This document shows positions 16,674-26,400 of a stretch of DNA of 64,000 nucleotides, in pieces. The stretch covers positions 1-64,000 of the forward strand of contig JAEWIY010000061.1 in NCBI GenBank assembly GCA_023386835.1. Direction: 5' to 3'. Position 1 is the first letter of the stretch; every line of letters begins with the position of its first letter. The position numbers and the translations under genes are program-made. Under the pieces are notes generated by a model. The model searched no databases. It was not told where the DNA came from and saw nothing but the letters and a program-made list of their open reading frames with translations. This stretch comes from Verrucomicrobiota bacterium (GTDB taxonomy: Bacteria > Verrucomicrobiota > Verrucomicrobiia > Opitutales > Opitutaceae).

Positions 16674-17543
16674 TTAGGCCAGCGGCAAAAAATCGGTTCG
16701 CTGCGCCCAGCGCGGGCGCGCAGGCGGCGCGAGGTAGAACAGCCCAATCAGCTCATACGACCGCCGCTCCACGGTTCGCTCCAGCTCTGAAACGTCCGGC
16801 AGCCCCGCGTCCGCACGATAGAGGGGACTGTCGGGGCGACACTCTTCGATGGAGTTGGCGAGTGCGCACGCCCGTGAGAGTTGATAGGCCGCCGCGGCAT
16901 AAGCGCCGGCTTGCTGCGGGGCATACTGCCACCGAACAGCCGCGGTGATCTGGGGCGGAAAGTTCCACAACTCGAGGGCCAGCGCCGCCGCTTCCGGATG
17001 ACTCAGCGTGCCAGCGGCCGCCTGCGCCCGCGCGAGGGCCGCGGGGTGCGTACAGTCGAAGACCTCGTCCCCCTCGCCGTGCCGCGCAAGCAGCAGACAG
17101 CCGATCAGGTGCAACAGGCCGATTGTATAAGCGCTGGTCCGGTCCACCGACGCACCTGGCGACTCCTCCATGGCGCACGCCGTTGTGACCGCCCGCCGCC
17201 ACAAGTAATCGGCCGCCGTGCTGTCCGGCAGATTCGCCAGGCGCAATCCCTGTCGAAAGGTGATCAACAACGTGATCCGGTACGTTTCGCGATACCCGAG
17301 CCGATACACCGCCTGCTCGAGATCGGTGATCCGCTCGCCGCGAAAATGCGTCGGCGAGTTGGCGGCCGCGACGATCGCACTCGCCAGCACCGGCTCGACG
17401 CGCAGGGCGTCCATCATCTCACGATTATCCTGATCGGTGTCCTTTAACGTCCCGGCAAGATGCCGGATCACACGTGGAGTCACACTCAGATGGGCTATGT
17501 TCGCGATAATCGCGTCACGCGTCACGTCGCGCGAAGGTGCCAC
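16674..17543 (-). CDS. HDOD-domain protein
   Basis: 289 residues from a GTG. The HDOD domain fills most of the protein: VTPRVIRHLAGTLKDTDQDN, VEPVLASAIVAAANSP-x-HF, and DLEQAVYRLGYRETYRITL are the usual landmarks (helical scaffold, AN-S segment, I-x-x-L-G motif). A degenerate HD-like part follows (IGLLHLIGCLLLARHG). HDOD proteins are non-enzymatic signalling proteins. It is convergent with the GspB-like gene (70-bp gap), and no partner kinase or cyclase is adjacent. Its specific role is unknown. Confidence 0.85.
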   Translation of the reverse strand: MAPSRDVTRDAIIANIAHLSVTPRVIRHLAGTLKDTDQDNREMMDALRVEPVLASAIVAAANSPTHFRGERITDLEQAVYRLGYRETYRITLLITFRQGLRLANLPDSTAADYLWRRAVTTACAMEESPGASVDRTSAYTIGLLHLIGCLLLARHGEGDEVFDCTHPAALARAQAAAGTLSHPEAAALALELWNFPPQITAAVRWQYAPQQAGAYAAAAYQLSRACALANSIEECRPDSPLYRADAGLPDVSELERTVERRSYELIGLFYLAPPARPRWAQRTDFLPLA

Positions 17544-17613
17544 TTTGCCAATCGTTGGCGAGTCAGGAAAGCGACCGAACCGCGACTTTGGACCGACCGA
17601 GAGTAGATATCAG

Positions 17614-17644
17614 CAGAATGATTTGTTTTGATAACCTCATTCTG
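17614..17644. promoter_or_regulatory. Inverted repeat in an AT-rich patch between HDOD gene and epimerase gene
   Basis: CAGAATGA (17614-17621) and TCATTCTG (17637-17644) are perfect inverted copies separated by 15 AT-rich bases. It lies in the 271-bp divergent gap and could be an operator or a hairpin. Confidence 0.4.
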
Positions 17645-17814
17645 ACGCTTTCCCGGTTCAGCTGAGCGCGTCTGGCGATCAACTCTGCGCCGTTGAGGCT
17701 CGGACCATGGCGCGCGTTTCAGGCGAAACATGAACCGCGGCGCCTGCCCGCCCGGACCGCGCTAAAGATTCGGGATTGATCGCGCCTCGGCGTCCGGGCT
17801 ATCGCATGCGTTCC

Positions 17815-18789
17815 ATGGCCACCTTCCTGCTGACTGGCGCTGCCGGCTTCATTGGCGCACGTACCGGCGAACTGCTGCTCGCAGACGGCCACGAAGTTGT
17901 CGGCATCGACAACCTCAACGACTACTACGCTCCCGCGCTCAAGGAGCACCGGTTGCGCCCGCTCCTCGAGCATCGTGCCTTTGATTTTCATCGAGGCGAC
18001 ATCGAGGATCGGACCACGATCGACGCGCTCTTCGGCCGCCATCGCTTCGATGGCGTGATCAACCTCGCGGCGCGCGCCGGCGTGCGCGCCAGCATCACCG
18101 ACCCACACGTGTACCTGAGCACGAACACGCTGGGCACGCTCAACCTGCTCGAGGCGATGCGGCAGCACCGGGTGCGCAAGTTCGTGGTGGCCTCCACGAG
18201 TTCACTCTACGCCGGCACTACGATGCCGTTCCGCGAGACGACATCCGTCAATCATCCGCTCTCGCCCTACGCCGCCAGCAAACTCGCTGCCGAAGCGATG
18301 GCGTACACGTATCATCATCTTCATGACATGGACGTGACGGTGTTGCGCTACTTCACCGTGTACGGCCCGGCGGGACGGCCGGATATGAGCCCCTATCGTT
18401 TCCTTCGCTGGATCGATGAGGGCACACCGATCCAGGTTTATGGTGATGGCAGCCAAACCCGGGACTTCACGTACATCGACGACATCGCCCGGGGCACCGT
18501 GAGCGCGTTGCGCCCGCTCGGCTACGAGATCGTCAACCTCGGTGGGGGGAACGTCCCCCTCCCCATCAGCCGCATGATCCAGCTGCTCGAACAGCAACTC
18601 GGACGCACCGCCGAACTCGTCCACCAGCCGTTTCATGCGGCCGAGATGCGTGATACCCAGGCCGACATCAGCAAGGCCCGCGCGCTGCTCGGCTGGCAAC
18701 CCACCGTCGCGCCAGAAGAAGGTTTTCGCCGCACCGTCGAGTGGTACCTCGCCCACCGCGACTGGCTGCGCAGCCACGTGCCTCTCTAG
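17815..18789 (+). CDS. NAD-dependent nucleotide-sugar epimerase (UDP-glucuronate 4-epimerase-like)
   Basis: 324 residues from the ATG at 17815; an in-frame ATG at 17806 and a TTG at 17776 are alternatives. Rossmann motif TGAAGFIG is at the N-terminus, the catalytic Tyr-Lys pair sits in SPYAASKLAAE, and the preceding serine region is VVASTSSLYAG. The VYGPAGRPDMSPYRF segment and the DF-x-YIDDIARG motif fit the UDP-glucuronate epimerase subgroup. A UDP-glucose dehydrogenase that would supply UDP-glucuronate is at 45068-46426. The gene overlaps the end of the convergent cysC by four bases. Confidence 0.88.
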   Translation: MATFLLTGAAGFIGARTGELLLADGHEVVGIDNLNDYYAPALKEHRLRPLLEHRAFDFHRGDIEDRTTIDALFGRHRFDGVINLAARAGVRASITDPHVYLSTNTLGTLNLLEAMRQHRVRKFVVASTSSLYAGTTMPFRETTSVNHPLSPYAASKLAAEAMAYTYHHLHDMDVTVLRYFTVYGPAGRPDMSPYRFLRWIDEGTPIQVYGDGSQTRDFTYIDDIARGTVSALRPLGYEIVNLGGGNVPLPISRMIQLLEQQLGRTAELVHQPFHAAEMRDTQADISKARALLGWQPTVAPEEGFRRTVEWYLAHRDWLRSHVPL

Positions 18790-19463
18790 GCCGCGCCACC
18801 CTGCCGCTGCCGGATCCAATCCAACAACTGGCCCGCGCACGTCGGCACGTCGTCCGCTTCAGTATCCAGAATTCGATCCACTTCGCCCTCCGCCGGCGCA
18901 TCGAAACCGGAATCTTTGCCGGTAAACTGCTTCACCTCGCCGCTCGCCGCCTTCGCGTAGAGCCCCTTGGGATCCCGAACCGCACACGTTTCGTAGGACG
19001 CCTTCACATAGACCAAATGAAGATCCTCCGGCCGAATGGTTTCACGCACCACCTGCCGCAGCCCGGCGCGCGGAGTGATGAAGCTCACGACGGTGATCAC
19101 CCCGGCTTCGGCGAACAATTTGGCGACCTCGGCCACCCGGCGGATGTTCTCCCGGCGATCTTCGTCGGAGAAACCCAGATTCTTGTTCAAGCCCGTGCGC
19201 ACGTTGTCGCCATCAAGCACGACCGTGAAGCGGCCGCCGGTGTGCAGCTGCCGTTCGAGTGCCGCCGCGATCGTGGACTTCCCGGAGCCGCTCAGCCCGA
19301 ACATCCACACCACGCAGCCCCGTTGACCGAGCAACTGCTCCTTTTCCGAACGAGACACCAGGCGATCGAACGTGGGGTGCAGATGAGAGCTCACCCGGCG
19401 CAGTACAGCGCTGAAGCTGTTCGGCACAAGGCGGAAGCCACGCTTCTGACGCCGCCAAAACAT
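18786..19463 (-). CDS. cysC: Adenylylsulfate (APS) kinase
   Basis: 225 residues. Walker A is GLSGSGKST; the substrate segment LDGDNVRTGLNKNLGFSDEDR and the lid region VSFITPRAGLR are typical. It phosphorylates APS to PAPS. About 45 N-terminal residues precede the core; they are basic and may be a family extension. It is divergent from cysD. No PAPS reductase or sulfotransferase is in the window, so whether PAPS feeds assimilation or polymer sulfation is open. Confidence 0.95.
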   Translation of the reverse strand: MFWRRQKRGFRLVPNSFSAVLRRVSSHLHPTFDRLVSRSEKEQLLGQRGCVVWMFGLSGSGKSTIAAALERQLHTGGRFTVVLDGDNVRTGLNKNLGFSDEDRRENIRRVAEVAKLFAEAGVITVVSFITPRAGLRQVVRETIRPEDLHLVYVKASYETCAVRDPKGLYAKAASGEVKQFTGKDSGFDAPAEGEVDRILDTEADDVPTCAGQLLDWIRQRQGGAA

Positions 19464-19527
19464 TCGAACGCTGCGAACCGACCTGATCGGGTCTTTTCTA
19501 TTGCGCTCCTTTGACTAAAGCTGAATC

Positions 19528-19551
19528 CTTACTACTCCACGTAACTTACTA
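19528..19551. promoter_or_regulatory. Direct repeat in the cysC-cysD divergent control region
   Basis: CTTACTA occurs at 19528-19534 and again at 19545-19551, a 17-base period, inside an AT-rich island of the 132-bp divergent gap. A TTGACT hexamer (19511-19516) lies just upstream on the plus strand. It is a plausible regulator site or promoter. Confidence 0.4.
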
Positions 19552-19595
19552 ATATTTCCTGCGGGAGCCACACGCGTGGCACCGCGCCTTCTCCC

Positions 19596-20504
19596 ATGTC
19601 CCTGAGTTACAACGTCGACCACCTGAAGCACCTCGAGAGCGAAGCCATCTACGTGCTTCGCGAGACTGCGGCGCAGTTCCAGCGGCCCGTGCTGCTTTTC
19701 AGCGGCGGCAAGGATTCGATTGTCGTGGCGCACCTGGCAAAAAAGGCCTTCTGGCCCGCCCGAATGCCCTTCCCCCTGATGCACGTGGATACCGGCCACA
19801 ATTTCCCGGAGGCGATCGAGTACCGCGACCGCTTTGTGGCTGATCTCGGCGCGCGTCTCGTCATCGCGAGCGTGCAGGCGTCAATCGACAAAGGTCGCGT
19901 GGTCGAGGAAAAGGGCCCGAACGCTTCGCGCAACGGCCTGCAAACGGTGACACTGCTCGACGCCATCGAGGAGCATCAGTTTGACGCGGCGATCGGCGGC
20001 GCGCGTCGCGACGAAGAGAAGGCCCGCGCGAAGGAGCGCTTCTTCTCCCACCGCGACGAATTCGGACAATGGGACCCGAAGAACCAACGGCCTGAGCTCT
20101 GGAACTTGTTCAACGGGCGGAAGGCGCAGGGTGAACACTTCCGCGTCTTCCCCCTCTCCAACTGGACCGAGATGGACGTGTGGCAGTACATCAAGCAGGA
20201 GAAGATCCCACTGCCCTCGATCTACTTCACCCACGAGCGGCAGGTCATTCAGCGCAACGGCGTGTTGCTCGCGGTGACCGACTTCATCGCGCCGTTGCCC
20301 AACGAGAAGGTGGAAATCCGGCGCGTGCGGTTCCGCACCGTCGGTGACGCGACCTGCACTGGAGCCGTCGAATCACCGGCCGCGACCTTGGACGAGGTTA
20401 TCGCTGAAGTGGCCGCCGCTCGACAGACTGAACGCGGCACCCGCGCCGACGACAAACGCAGCGAAACGTCCATGGAGGACCGGAAGAAGGCAGGGTACTT
20501 CTAA
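19596..20504 (+). CDS. cysD: Sulfate adenylyltransferase subunit 2
   Basis: 302 residues. The PP-loop FSGGKDS is near residue 35, with HVDTGHNFPEAIEYRD and GGARRDEEKARAKERFFS as further CysD landmarks, and the C-terminus SETSMEDRKKAGYF is the usual ending. It adenylates sulfate using energy from the GTPase CysN, encoded 47 bp downstream. The ATG at 19596 begins the family-typical MSLSYNVDHLKHLESEAI. Confidence 0.98.
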   Translation: MSLSYNVDHLKHLESEAIYVLRETAAQFQRPVLLFSGGKDSIVVAHLAKKAFWPARMPFPLMHVDTGHNFPEAIEYRDRFVADLGARLVIASVQASIDKGRVVEEKGPNASRNGLQTVTLLDAIEEHQFDAAIGGARRDEEKARAKERFFSHRDEFGQWDPKNQRPELWNLFNGRKAQGEHFRVFPLSNWTEMDVWQYIKQEKIPLPSIYFTHERQVIQRNGVLLAVTDFIAPLPNEKVEIRRVRFRTVGDATCTGAVESPAATLDEVIAEVAAARQTERGTRADDKRSETSMEDRKKAGYF

Positions 20505-20551
20505 ACCGAGAAGCCGACACGTCACGTCCCTCACTTCCGATCTTACGTTCT

Positions 20552-21811
20552 ATGAATTCCCAACCCACCGAGTTGCTGCGTTTCACCACGGCCGGCAGCG
20601 TAGACGACGGGAAGAGCACGCTCATCGGGCGGCTCATGTTTGATACCAAGACCATCTTCGAGGACCAGCTCGCCGCCATCGAGCGCACCAGCAGCCAGCG
20701 TGGTGACGGACACCTCGATCTCGCCCTTCTGACCGACGGCCTTCGCGCGGAGCGCGAACAAGGCATCACGATCGACGTTGCGTACCGCTACTTCGCCACG
20801 CCGCGTCGCAAGTTCATCATCGCCGACACCCCGGGGCACATCCAGTACACCCGCAACATGGTGACGGGTGCGTCGACCGCCAACCTCGCGATCATCCTCG
20901 TCGACGCACGCAAGGGCATCGTTGAGCAGACGTGCCGGCACTCCTTCATCGCGAGCCTGCTTGGCATCAAGCACATCACCCTCGCGGTGAACAAAATGGA
21001 CCTCGTCGATTGGAGCGAGGAGGTCTTCACGAAGATCGTCAACGCGTACAAGGACTTCGCCAGCCGGCTCGATTTCCCCGAGATCACCTTCATCCCGATC
21101 AGCGCGCTGCACGGCGACAACATCGTCGAGAAGTCCAAGCATGCCCCGTGGTATCAAGGCGCCACCCTGCTCTACCATCTCGAGACCGTTTACATCGGCA
21201 CCGATGCGAACCACGTCGACCCGCGTTTCCCTGTTCAGTGGGTGATTCGTCCGCACTCGGATGAGTGGCACGACTTCCGTGGCTTCGCGGGACGCGTAGC
21301 CAGCGGTGTCTTCAAGCCCGGCGACGAAGTGACGGTGCTGCCGAGCGGCTTCAATGCCGTCATCAAGGCCATCCACACGCACGATGGTGAGCTCACGGAA
21401 GCGTTTCACCCGCTCTCCGTGGCCATCACGCTCGACCGCGAGATCGACATCAGCCGGGGCGACATGCTGGTGAAGCCGCAGAACCAGCCCAGCGTCGGCC
21501 AGGACATCGACGTCATGCTGTGCTGGTTCTCGGAGAAAAAACCGCTGCAGTTGCGCGGCAAATACATCATCCGCCACACCTCGCGCGAATGCCGGGGCGT
21601 CGTGCAGGAAGTGCACTACAAGGTGGACGTGAACACGCTGCACAAGGTCGAGGAGGACAAGACGATCACGTTGAACGAAATCGCCCGCGTCCGTCTGCGC
21701 ACCTCGGCGCCGCTGTTCTACGACAGTTATCGCAACAACCGCATCACCGGCAGCATCATTCTCGTCGACGAATTCAGCAACGAGACTGTAGCAGCCGGGA
21801 TGATACGCTAA
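20552..21811 (+). CDS. cysN: Sulfate adenylyltransferase subunit 1 (GTPase)
   Basis: 419 residues. G1 is GSVDDGKST, the switch segment is EREQGITIDVAYRYF, G3 is DTPGH and G4 is NKMDL; beta-barrel domains II and III follow. It is shorter than the E. coli protein and carries no fused APS kinase, which fits the separate cysC. A strong intrinsic terminator begins 10 bases after the stop, so cysDN is a two-gene transcript. Confidence 0.98.
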   Translation: MNSQPTELLRFTTAGSVDDGKSTLIGRLMFDTKTIFEDQLAAIERTSSQRGDGHLDLALLTDGLRAEREQGITIDVAYRYFATPRRKFIIADTPGHIQYTRNMVTGASTANLAIILVDARKGIVEQTCRHSFIASLLGIKHITLAVNKMDLVDWSEEVFTKIVNAYKDFASRLDFPEITFIPISALHGDNIVEKSKHAPWYQGATLLYHLETVYIGTDANHVDPRFPVQWVIRPHSDEWHDFRGFAGRVASGVFKPGDEVTVLPSGFNAVIKAIHTHDGELTEAFHPLSVAITLDREIDISRGDMLVKPQNQPSVGQDIDVMLCWFSEKKPLQLRGKYIIRHTSRECRGVVQEVHYKVDVNTLHKVEEDKTITLNEIARVRLRTSAPLFYDSYRNNRITGSIILVDEFSNETVAAGMIR

Positions 21812-21820
21812 ACGGCCTCG

Positions 21821-21847
21821 GGCCGCGGCCTGATCCGCGGCCTTTTT
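21821..21847 (+). terminator. Intrinsic terminator of cysDN
   Basis: Perfect 8-bp stem GGCCGCGG/CCGCGGCC (21821-21828 with 21835-21842), 6-base loop, then five T's (21843-21847). Confidence 0.9.
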
Positions 21848-22081
21848 CGTAGCCCGCGTAACTTGGGGCAGAGCGATCCGTCGTTTGCCGCGGGTTCCGC
21901 TCCGCGGCGGCGTTTGCCTTCCGGGCGGTGTCACGGATGTGCGGAACCAGCCCGACTGATGATTCCTGCCCAAGATGCCGCTCGCCCCTCTCTTTGCGCC
22001 CACTCGTGGGGTCCCACTTCGTCTCCGGCGATTTGCTTCGCGGCCGGGCGCATGGCATCCATGCGGGAGCGGGCTTCGCGC

Positions 22082-23404
22082 ATGAAATCCTTCACGTGCC
22101 AGTTTGCCTCCGGGCTGTTGCCGGGTGTTCTGCTGCTCCTCGTTGTGACAGCGACAGGGTGCAACCGCGCGGCCGATCAGGTCCGCCGCGAAGAAATCGC
22201 CGCTCCACCGGTTGAGGCCGTCCAGGCGAGGTTCGGTGCGCTGCCTCTGCAGGAGCGCCTGAGCGGAACCGTCTGGGCCGAGAACCAGATCGACCTGTAT
22301 CCGGAAATCTCGGGCCGGATCACCGCCGTGCACGTGGAATCCGGCGAATCCGTTGCGCGCAGTCAACCGCTGGTGCAGCTGGCCGACCAGCAATTCCGCG
22401 AGCAGCTGCGTCAGGCCGAGGCTGGCCAGCAGATCGCCCGGGCGCGCCTGCGGCAGGCCGAAGCGCGCCTGGCGGAAATGCAGGCGCAGGGGCGACGCAC
22501 CCAGGCACTCGGGCAGCGCGAGTTGGTGACGGAGCTGGAACTTGAGACCTCAGCCGCTCAACTCGCCTCCGCCCGGGCGGACGTGGAACTCGCCGAAGCA
22601 CAGCACGAGCAAGCCTCGGCCTTGGTGGCGGAACAGGAGGATCTGCTTCGGCGCACCGTCGTGCGGTCCCCCATCGACGGAGTCGTGGGACGGCGCGACG
22701 CCGAAATCGGCATGCAGGCGACGCCGACCACGCGGCTGTTCACCGTGGGCAACCTCGATCACGTCAAAGTGCGCGTGCCCGTCACCGACGTCATGCTGCG
22801 CTACGTTCGAGAGGGCCAGCCGGTCCGGATCTACGTGCGCGATACCGGCGCCACGGAAAAGGTGATCACCGCCTCCGTCACGCGGATTTCCCCGTTCATC
22901 AGCATCGCCACACGATCGACCGAAGCCGAGATCGAGGTGGAGAACGCGGAGCGACTGCTGCGTCCGGGCATGTTCGTCCCGGTGGACGTGCTGTATGGGC
23001 AGAGCCAGCAAGCCACGTTGGTTCCCACCAGCGCGTTGTTCACTGATCCGAACACCGGCCGGATCGGTGTATTCGTCGTGGAAGGACGAGGTCCGGAACG
23101 AGACTCCGCGGAGCCCCCTGCGGACGCGGCGTCGGGCCCGGCACTGTCCGCCCCCCGTGGAGTCGAGTTTCGTCCGGTTGCCGTGATCGCCCGCGGAGAG
23201 GCCGAAGCCGCGATCACCCCGGTGAAGCACGGAGACTGGGTCGTGACGATTGGGCAGGATCTGTTGTCGGCCGGTCGCACGCAGGCCCGGGTGCGGTTCG
23301 TCACATGGGAGGAGGTGATGCGCCTGCAGGGGCTCACGCGTGAGGCCCTGCTGGAGCGAATTCTGCGTCCCGAACAGGCGCCCACCCGCGCGGCCGAATC
23401 TTGA
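22082..23404 (+). CDS. RND efflux periplasmic adaptor (membrane-fusion protein), lipoprotein
   Basis: 440 residues from the ATG at 22082, chosen because it starts directly at a lipoprotein signal (MKSFTCQFASGLLPGVLLLL, lipobox-like TATGC); in-frame ATGs at 22061 and 22052 are alternatives. It follows the MFP plan: lipoyl-like half (ISGRITAVHVESGESV), a long alpha-hairpin rich in Gln/Ala/Arg (about residues 95-190), the second lipoyl half (RSPIDGVVGRRDAEIG) and a beta-barrel. It links the inner-membrane pump encoded next to an outer-membrane channel, which is not encoded here. Substrate unknown. Confidence 0.9.
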   Translation: MKSFTCQFASGLLPGVLLLLVVTATGCNRAADQVRREEIAAPPVEAVQARFGALPLQERLSGTVWAENQIDLYPEISGRITAVHVESGESVARSQPLVQLADQQFREQLRQAEAGQQIARARLRQAEARLAEMQAQGRRTQALGQRELVTELELETSAAQLASARADVELAEAQHEQASALVAEQEDLLRRTVVRSPIDGVVGRRDAEIGMQATPTTRLFTVGNLDHVKVRVPVTDVMLRYVREGQPVRIYVRDTGATEKVITASVTRISPFISIATRSTEAEIEVENAERLLRPGMFVPVDVLYGQSQQATLVPTSALFTDPNTGRIGVFVVEGRGPERDSAEPPADAASGPALSAPRGVEFRPVAVIARGEAEAAITPVKHGDWVVTIGQDLLSAGRTQARVRFVTWEEVMRLQGLTREALLERILRPEQAPTRAAES

Positions 23405-23414
23405 TCTTTTGCCG

Positions 23415-26400
23415 ATGCCGCTGACTGCGACCGCCGTCAAACGACCCGTGGCCACGATGATGGTCTATCTGATCATCATCACTCTCGGCGCTACTGGGCT
23501 GCGTCACCTGCCGATCGACCTTCTGCCGCCGATCGAATTCCCGCAGCTCACCGTGGCGGTGGACTACCCGAACGTCGGACCTGAGGAAATCGAGCAAATC
23601 ATCACCCAGATGGTCGAAAACGCCGTCTCGGGTGTACCCGGGGTCGAGCAGATTCGATCCAGTTCGCGGGAAGGGCAAAGCCGCGTGACCCTGGACTTCA
23701 CGCGGGGCACCGATCTCGACGAAGCGGCTAATGATCTGCGCGCCGCCCTGGATCCGATTCGGAACAACCTGCCGCCGGAAGCCGAGCCTCCCCGTGTCTG
23801 GAAGTTCGACCCGAACAACGCGCCAATCGTCGTCGTGGGCGCCAGTTCCCCCACCCGGGACCTCCAGGAACTCACGCTGGTGCTCGAGCGCGAGATCGCC
23901 AAACGCTTCGAACAGATCCCCGGCGTTGGCACGATCGACGTGTGGGGCGGCGTCTACCGCCAGGTACAGGTGGACCTGCACCGCGACCGGCTGAACGCCA
24001 GCCGGCTCTCGTCGGAGGATGTGCGCCAGGCGCTGGTCGGCAGCAGCGTCAACGTGGCCGGTGGCAACGTGACGAGCGGCGTGAAGCAGCTCTACGTGCG
24101 CACGCTGGGCGAGTTCACCAGCCTGGAGCAGATCGAGCAGACGGTGGTCGCGACGATTGACGGCCGCACCATTCGCGTCCGCGACGTCGCCGACGTCTCG
24201 TTTGGATACCGCGATCTCGACCGGGTCGTGCGCATCAACGGTCGTCCCATGGTGCGGATCGTGATCCGCAAGCAGACCGGCGCCAACACCGTGGCGGTGG
24301 CCGAGGCGGTCCGAGCCGAGGTTGAGCGCATCAACGCCGAGCGGCCCGACATCAACTTGTTCGTCGCCTCGGACCAAAGCACGTTCATCCAAGGGTCGAT
24401 CGACAACGTGCGGCAGTCCGCCCTCTGGGGGGCGCTCCTGGCCGTTCTCGTGCTTTACCTGTTTCTGCGCCGGGCGGCCTCGACGTTCGTCATTGCCGTT
24501 TCAATACCGATTTCGATCATCGCAACCTTCGCCCTGCTCTACTTCAGCGGACTGACGCTGAACCAGATGAGCTTCGGTGGGCTTGCCCTCGGGGTGGGCC
24601 TGGTGGTCGACAACGCGGTGGTGGTGCTGGAGAACATCAACCGCCTCCGGGACGAGGGGAAGGACCCCCGTGGCAGCGCGCTGATCGGGACCAAGCAGGT
24701 CGCCGGCGCGATCATCGCCTCCACCCTGACCACCTGCGTGATCTTTCTGCCGGTCGTCTTCATGCAGACGATTTCCGGCGTGCTTTTCCAGCAGCTCGCC
24801 TTGGTAGTGGTCTTTTCGCTCGTTTGTTCGCTGTTCGTCGCCCTGACCTTGGTGCCGATGCTCGCCAGCAAGACGCTCAGCGTGCGCTCCCGGCGCTCGC
24901 GCCGCTTCGCGGAACGGCTGGGCGGCGTGCAACGCGTGCTAGCTCGGATGGAAGACCGCTATGGCCGCCTGCTCGGTTATGCCATGCGCCGGAAGCGGCG
25001 GGTGGTCATTGTCACGGTCCTGCTGGTGACGGTCACGGCGGCGCTCTCCCCGCTCATTCCCGTCGAGCTGGCCCCGCACACCGATGCGGACGAGATCGAT
25101 GTGGACCTGCTGATGGGCGACGGGACGAACATCGCGGTGGTTGATCGTTATCTCACTGAACTGGAAGCGATGATCCGGGCGGAGTTGCCCCCCGGCGCGG
25201 TGCGTTTCTTCACCACTGAAATCCAAGACGGACGCGGGGAAATCGAGATCACGATGGACCCCGCCAGCCCCATCAAAGCCACCGAATTGGCAGAACGGCT
25301 GCACGCGGCCACCGCCGGGCTGCTGCCGGGGGCGGACCTGCGCATCGACGCGCAACCGGGGCTCTGGATTCTGCGCATGATCTTTGGTTCAGGCGGCAAT
25401 GAGGATGTTTCGCTCCAGTTGCGGGGCTACAGCCTCGAGCAGGCGCAGCGGGTGGCGCAGCAGATCCAGCAGCGGATCGAAACCATCCCGGGCATCGCGG
25501 GCGTGCGAGTGGGCCGCCGGGCGGGCCGGCCCGAGGAAAATCTCGTGCTCGATCGCGCCAAACTGGCCGAACTCGGGCTGACGGTGCGCCAGGTCGCGGA
25601 GGTGATCCAGACGAACGTGGGCGGCAGCCGCGCCGGCGAGTATCGTATCGGTGGTGACGAGTTCCCGATTACGGTCCGCCTCCGGCCGGAGGATCGCCGC
25701 AGCGTGCAGAACCTCGACAACATCTCGGTGCGCGTGCCCGGCGGCGAGGTCATCCCGGTGTCGTCGGTCATTGACAAGCAAGCCTCCCGCGGACCTCCCC
25801 AGATCGACCGGGTGGACGGCCAGCGGGTGACCTACATCACCGCGAACCTTTCGCGCGACCTGCCGCTGGGTGACGCGGTGGAGGCAATCCGCGCCCGCAT
25901 CTCCGACCTTCGCCTGCCCCAAGGGTTCTCGGTGTATTTTGGCGGCCAATACGAGGAGCAGCAGGAGGCGGCGGCGGACTTCCGGCTGTCGCTGCTCATT
26001 GCGCTGCTGCTGATCTACATGGTCATGGCGGGCCAGTTCGAGCGATTCCTGGATCCACTCATCGTGCTGTTCTCCGTGCCGCTGGCGATCATCGGCGTCG
26101 TGCCGACGCTTCTGCTGACTGGCACCACCATCAATATCCAGAGCCTGATGGGGATCATCATGCTCACCGGCATCGTCGTGAACAACGCGATCGTCCTGGT
26201 GGACTACATCAATCTTCTCCGGCGAGAGGGCAGCGAGTCACTGACTGACGCCGTTCAGCACGCCGGTCGGCGCCGCCTGCGCCCGATCCTGATGACGACG
26301 CTCACGACGGTGCTGGGACTGCTGCCGCTCGCGCTGGGGATCGGCACCGGTGCCGAGATCCAGGCCTCCCTCGCGCGGGTGGTGCTCGGTGGGCTGATTG

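Noticed and set aside
20543..22393. Open frame of 616 codons antisense to cysN
   Set aside because: It mirrors the codon structure of cysN on the opposite strand, has low-complexity Arg/Val/Asp composition and no family features.
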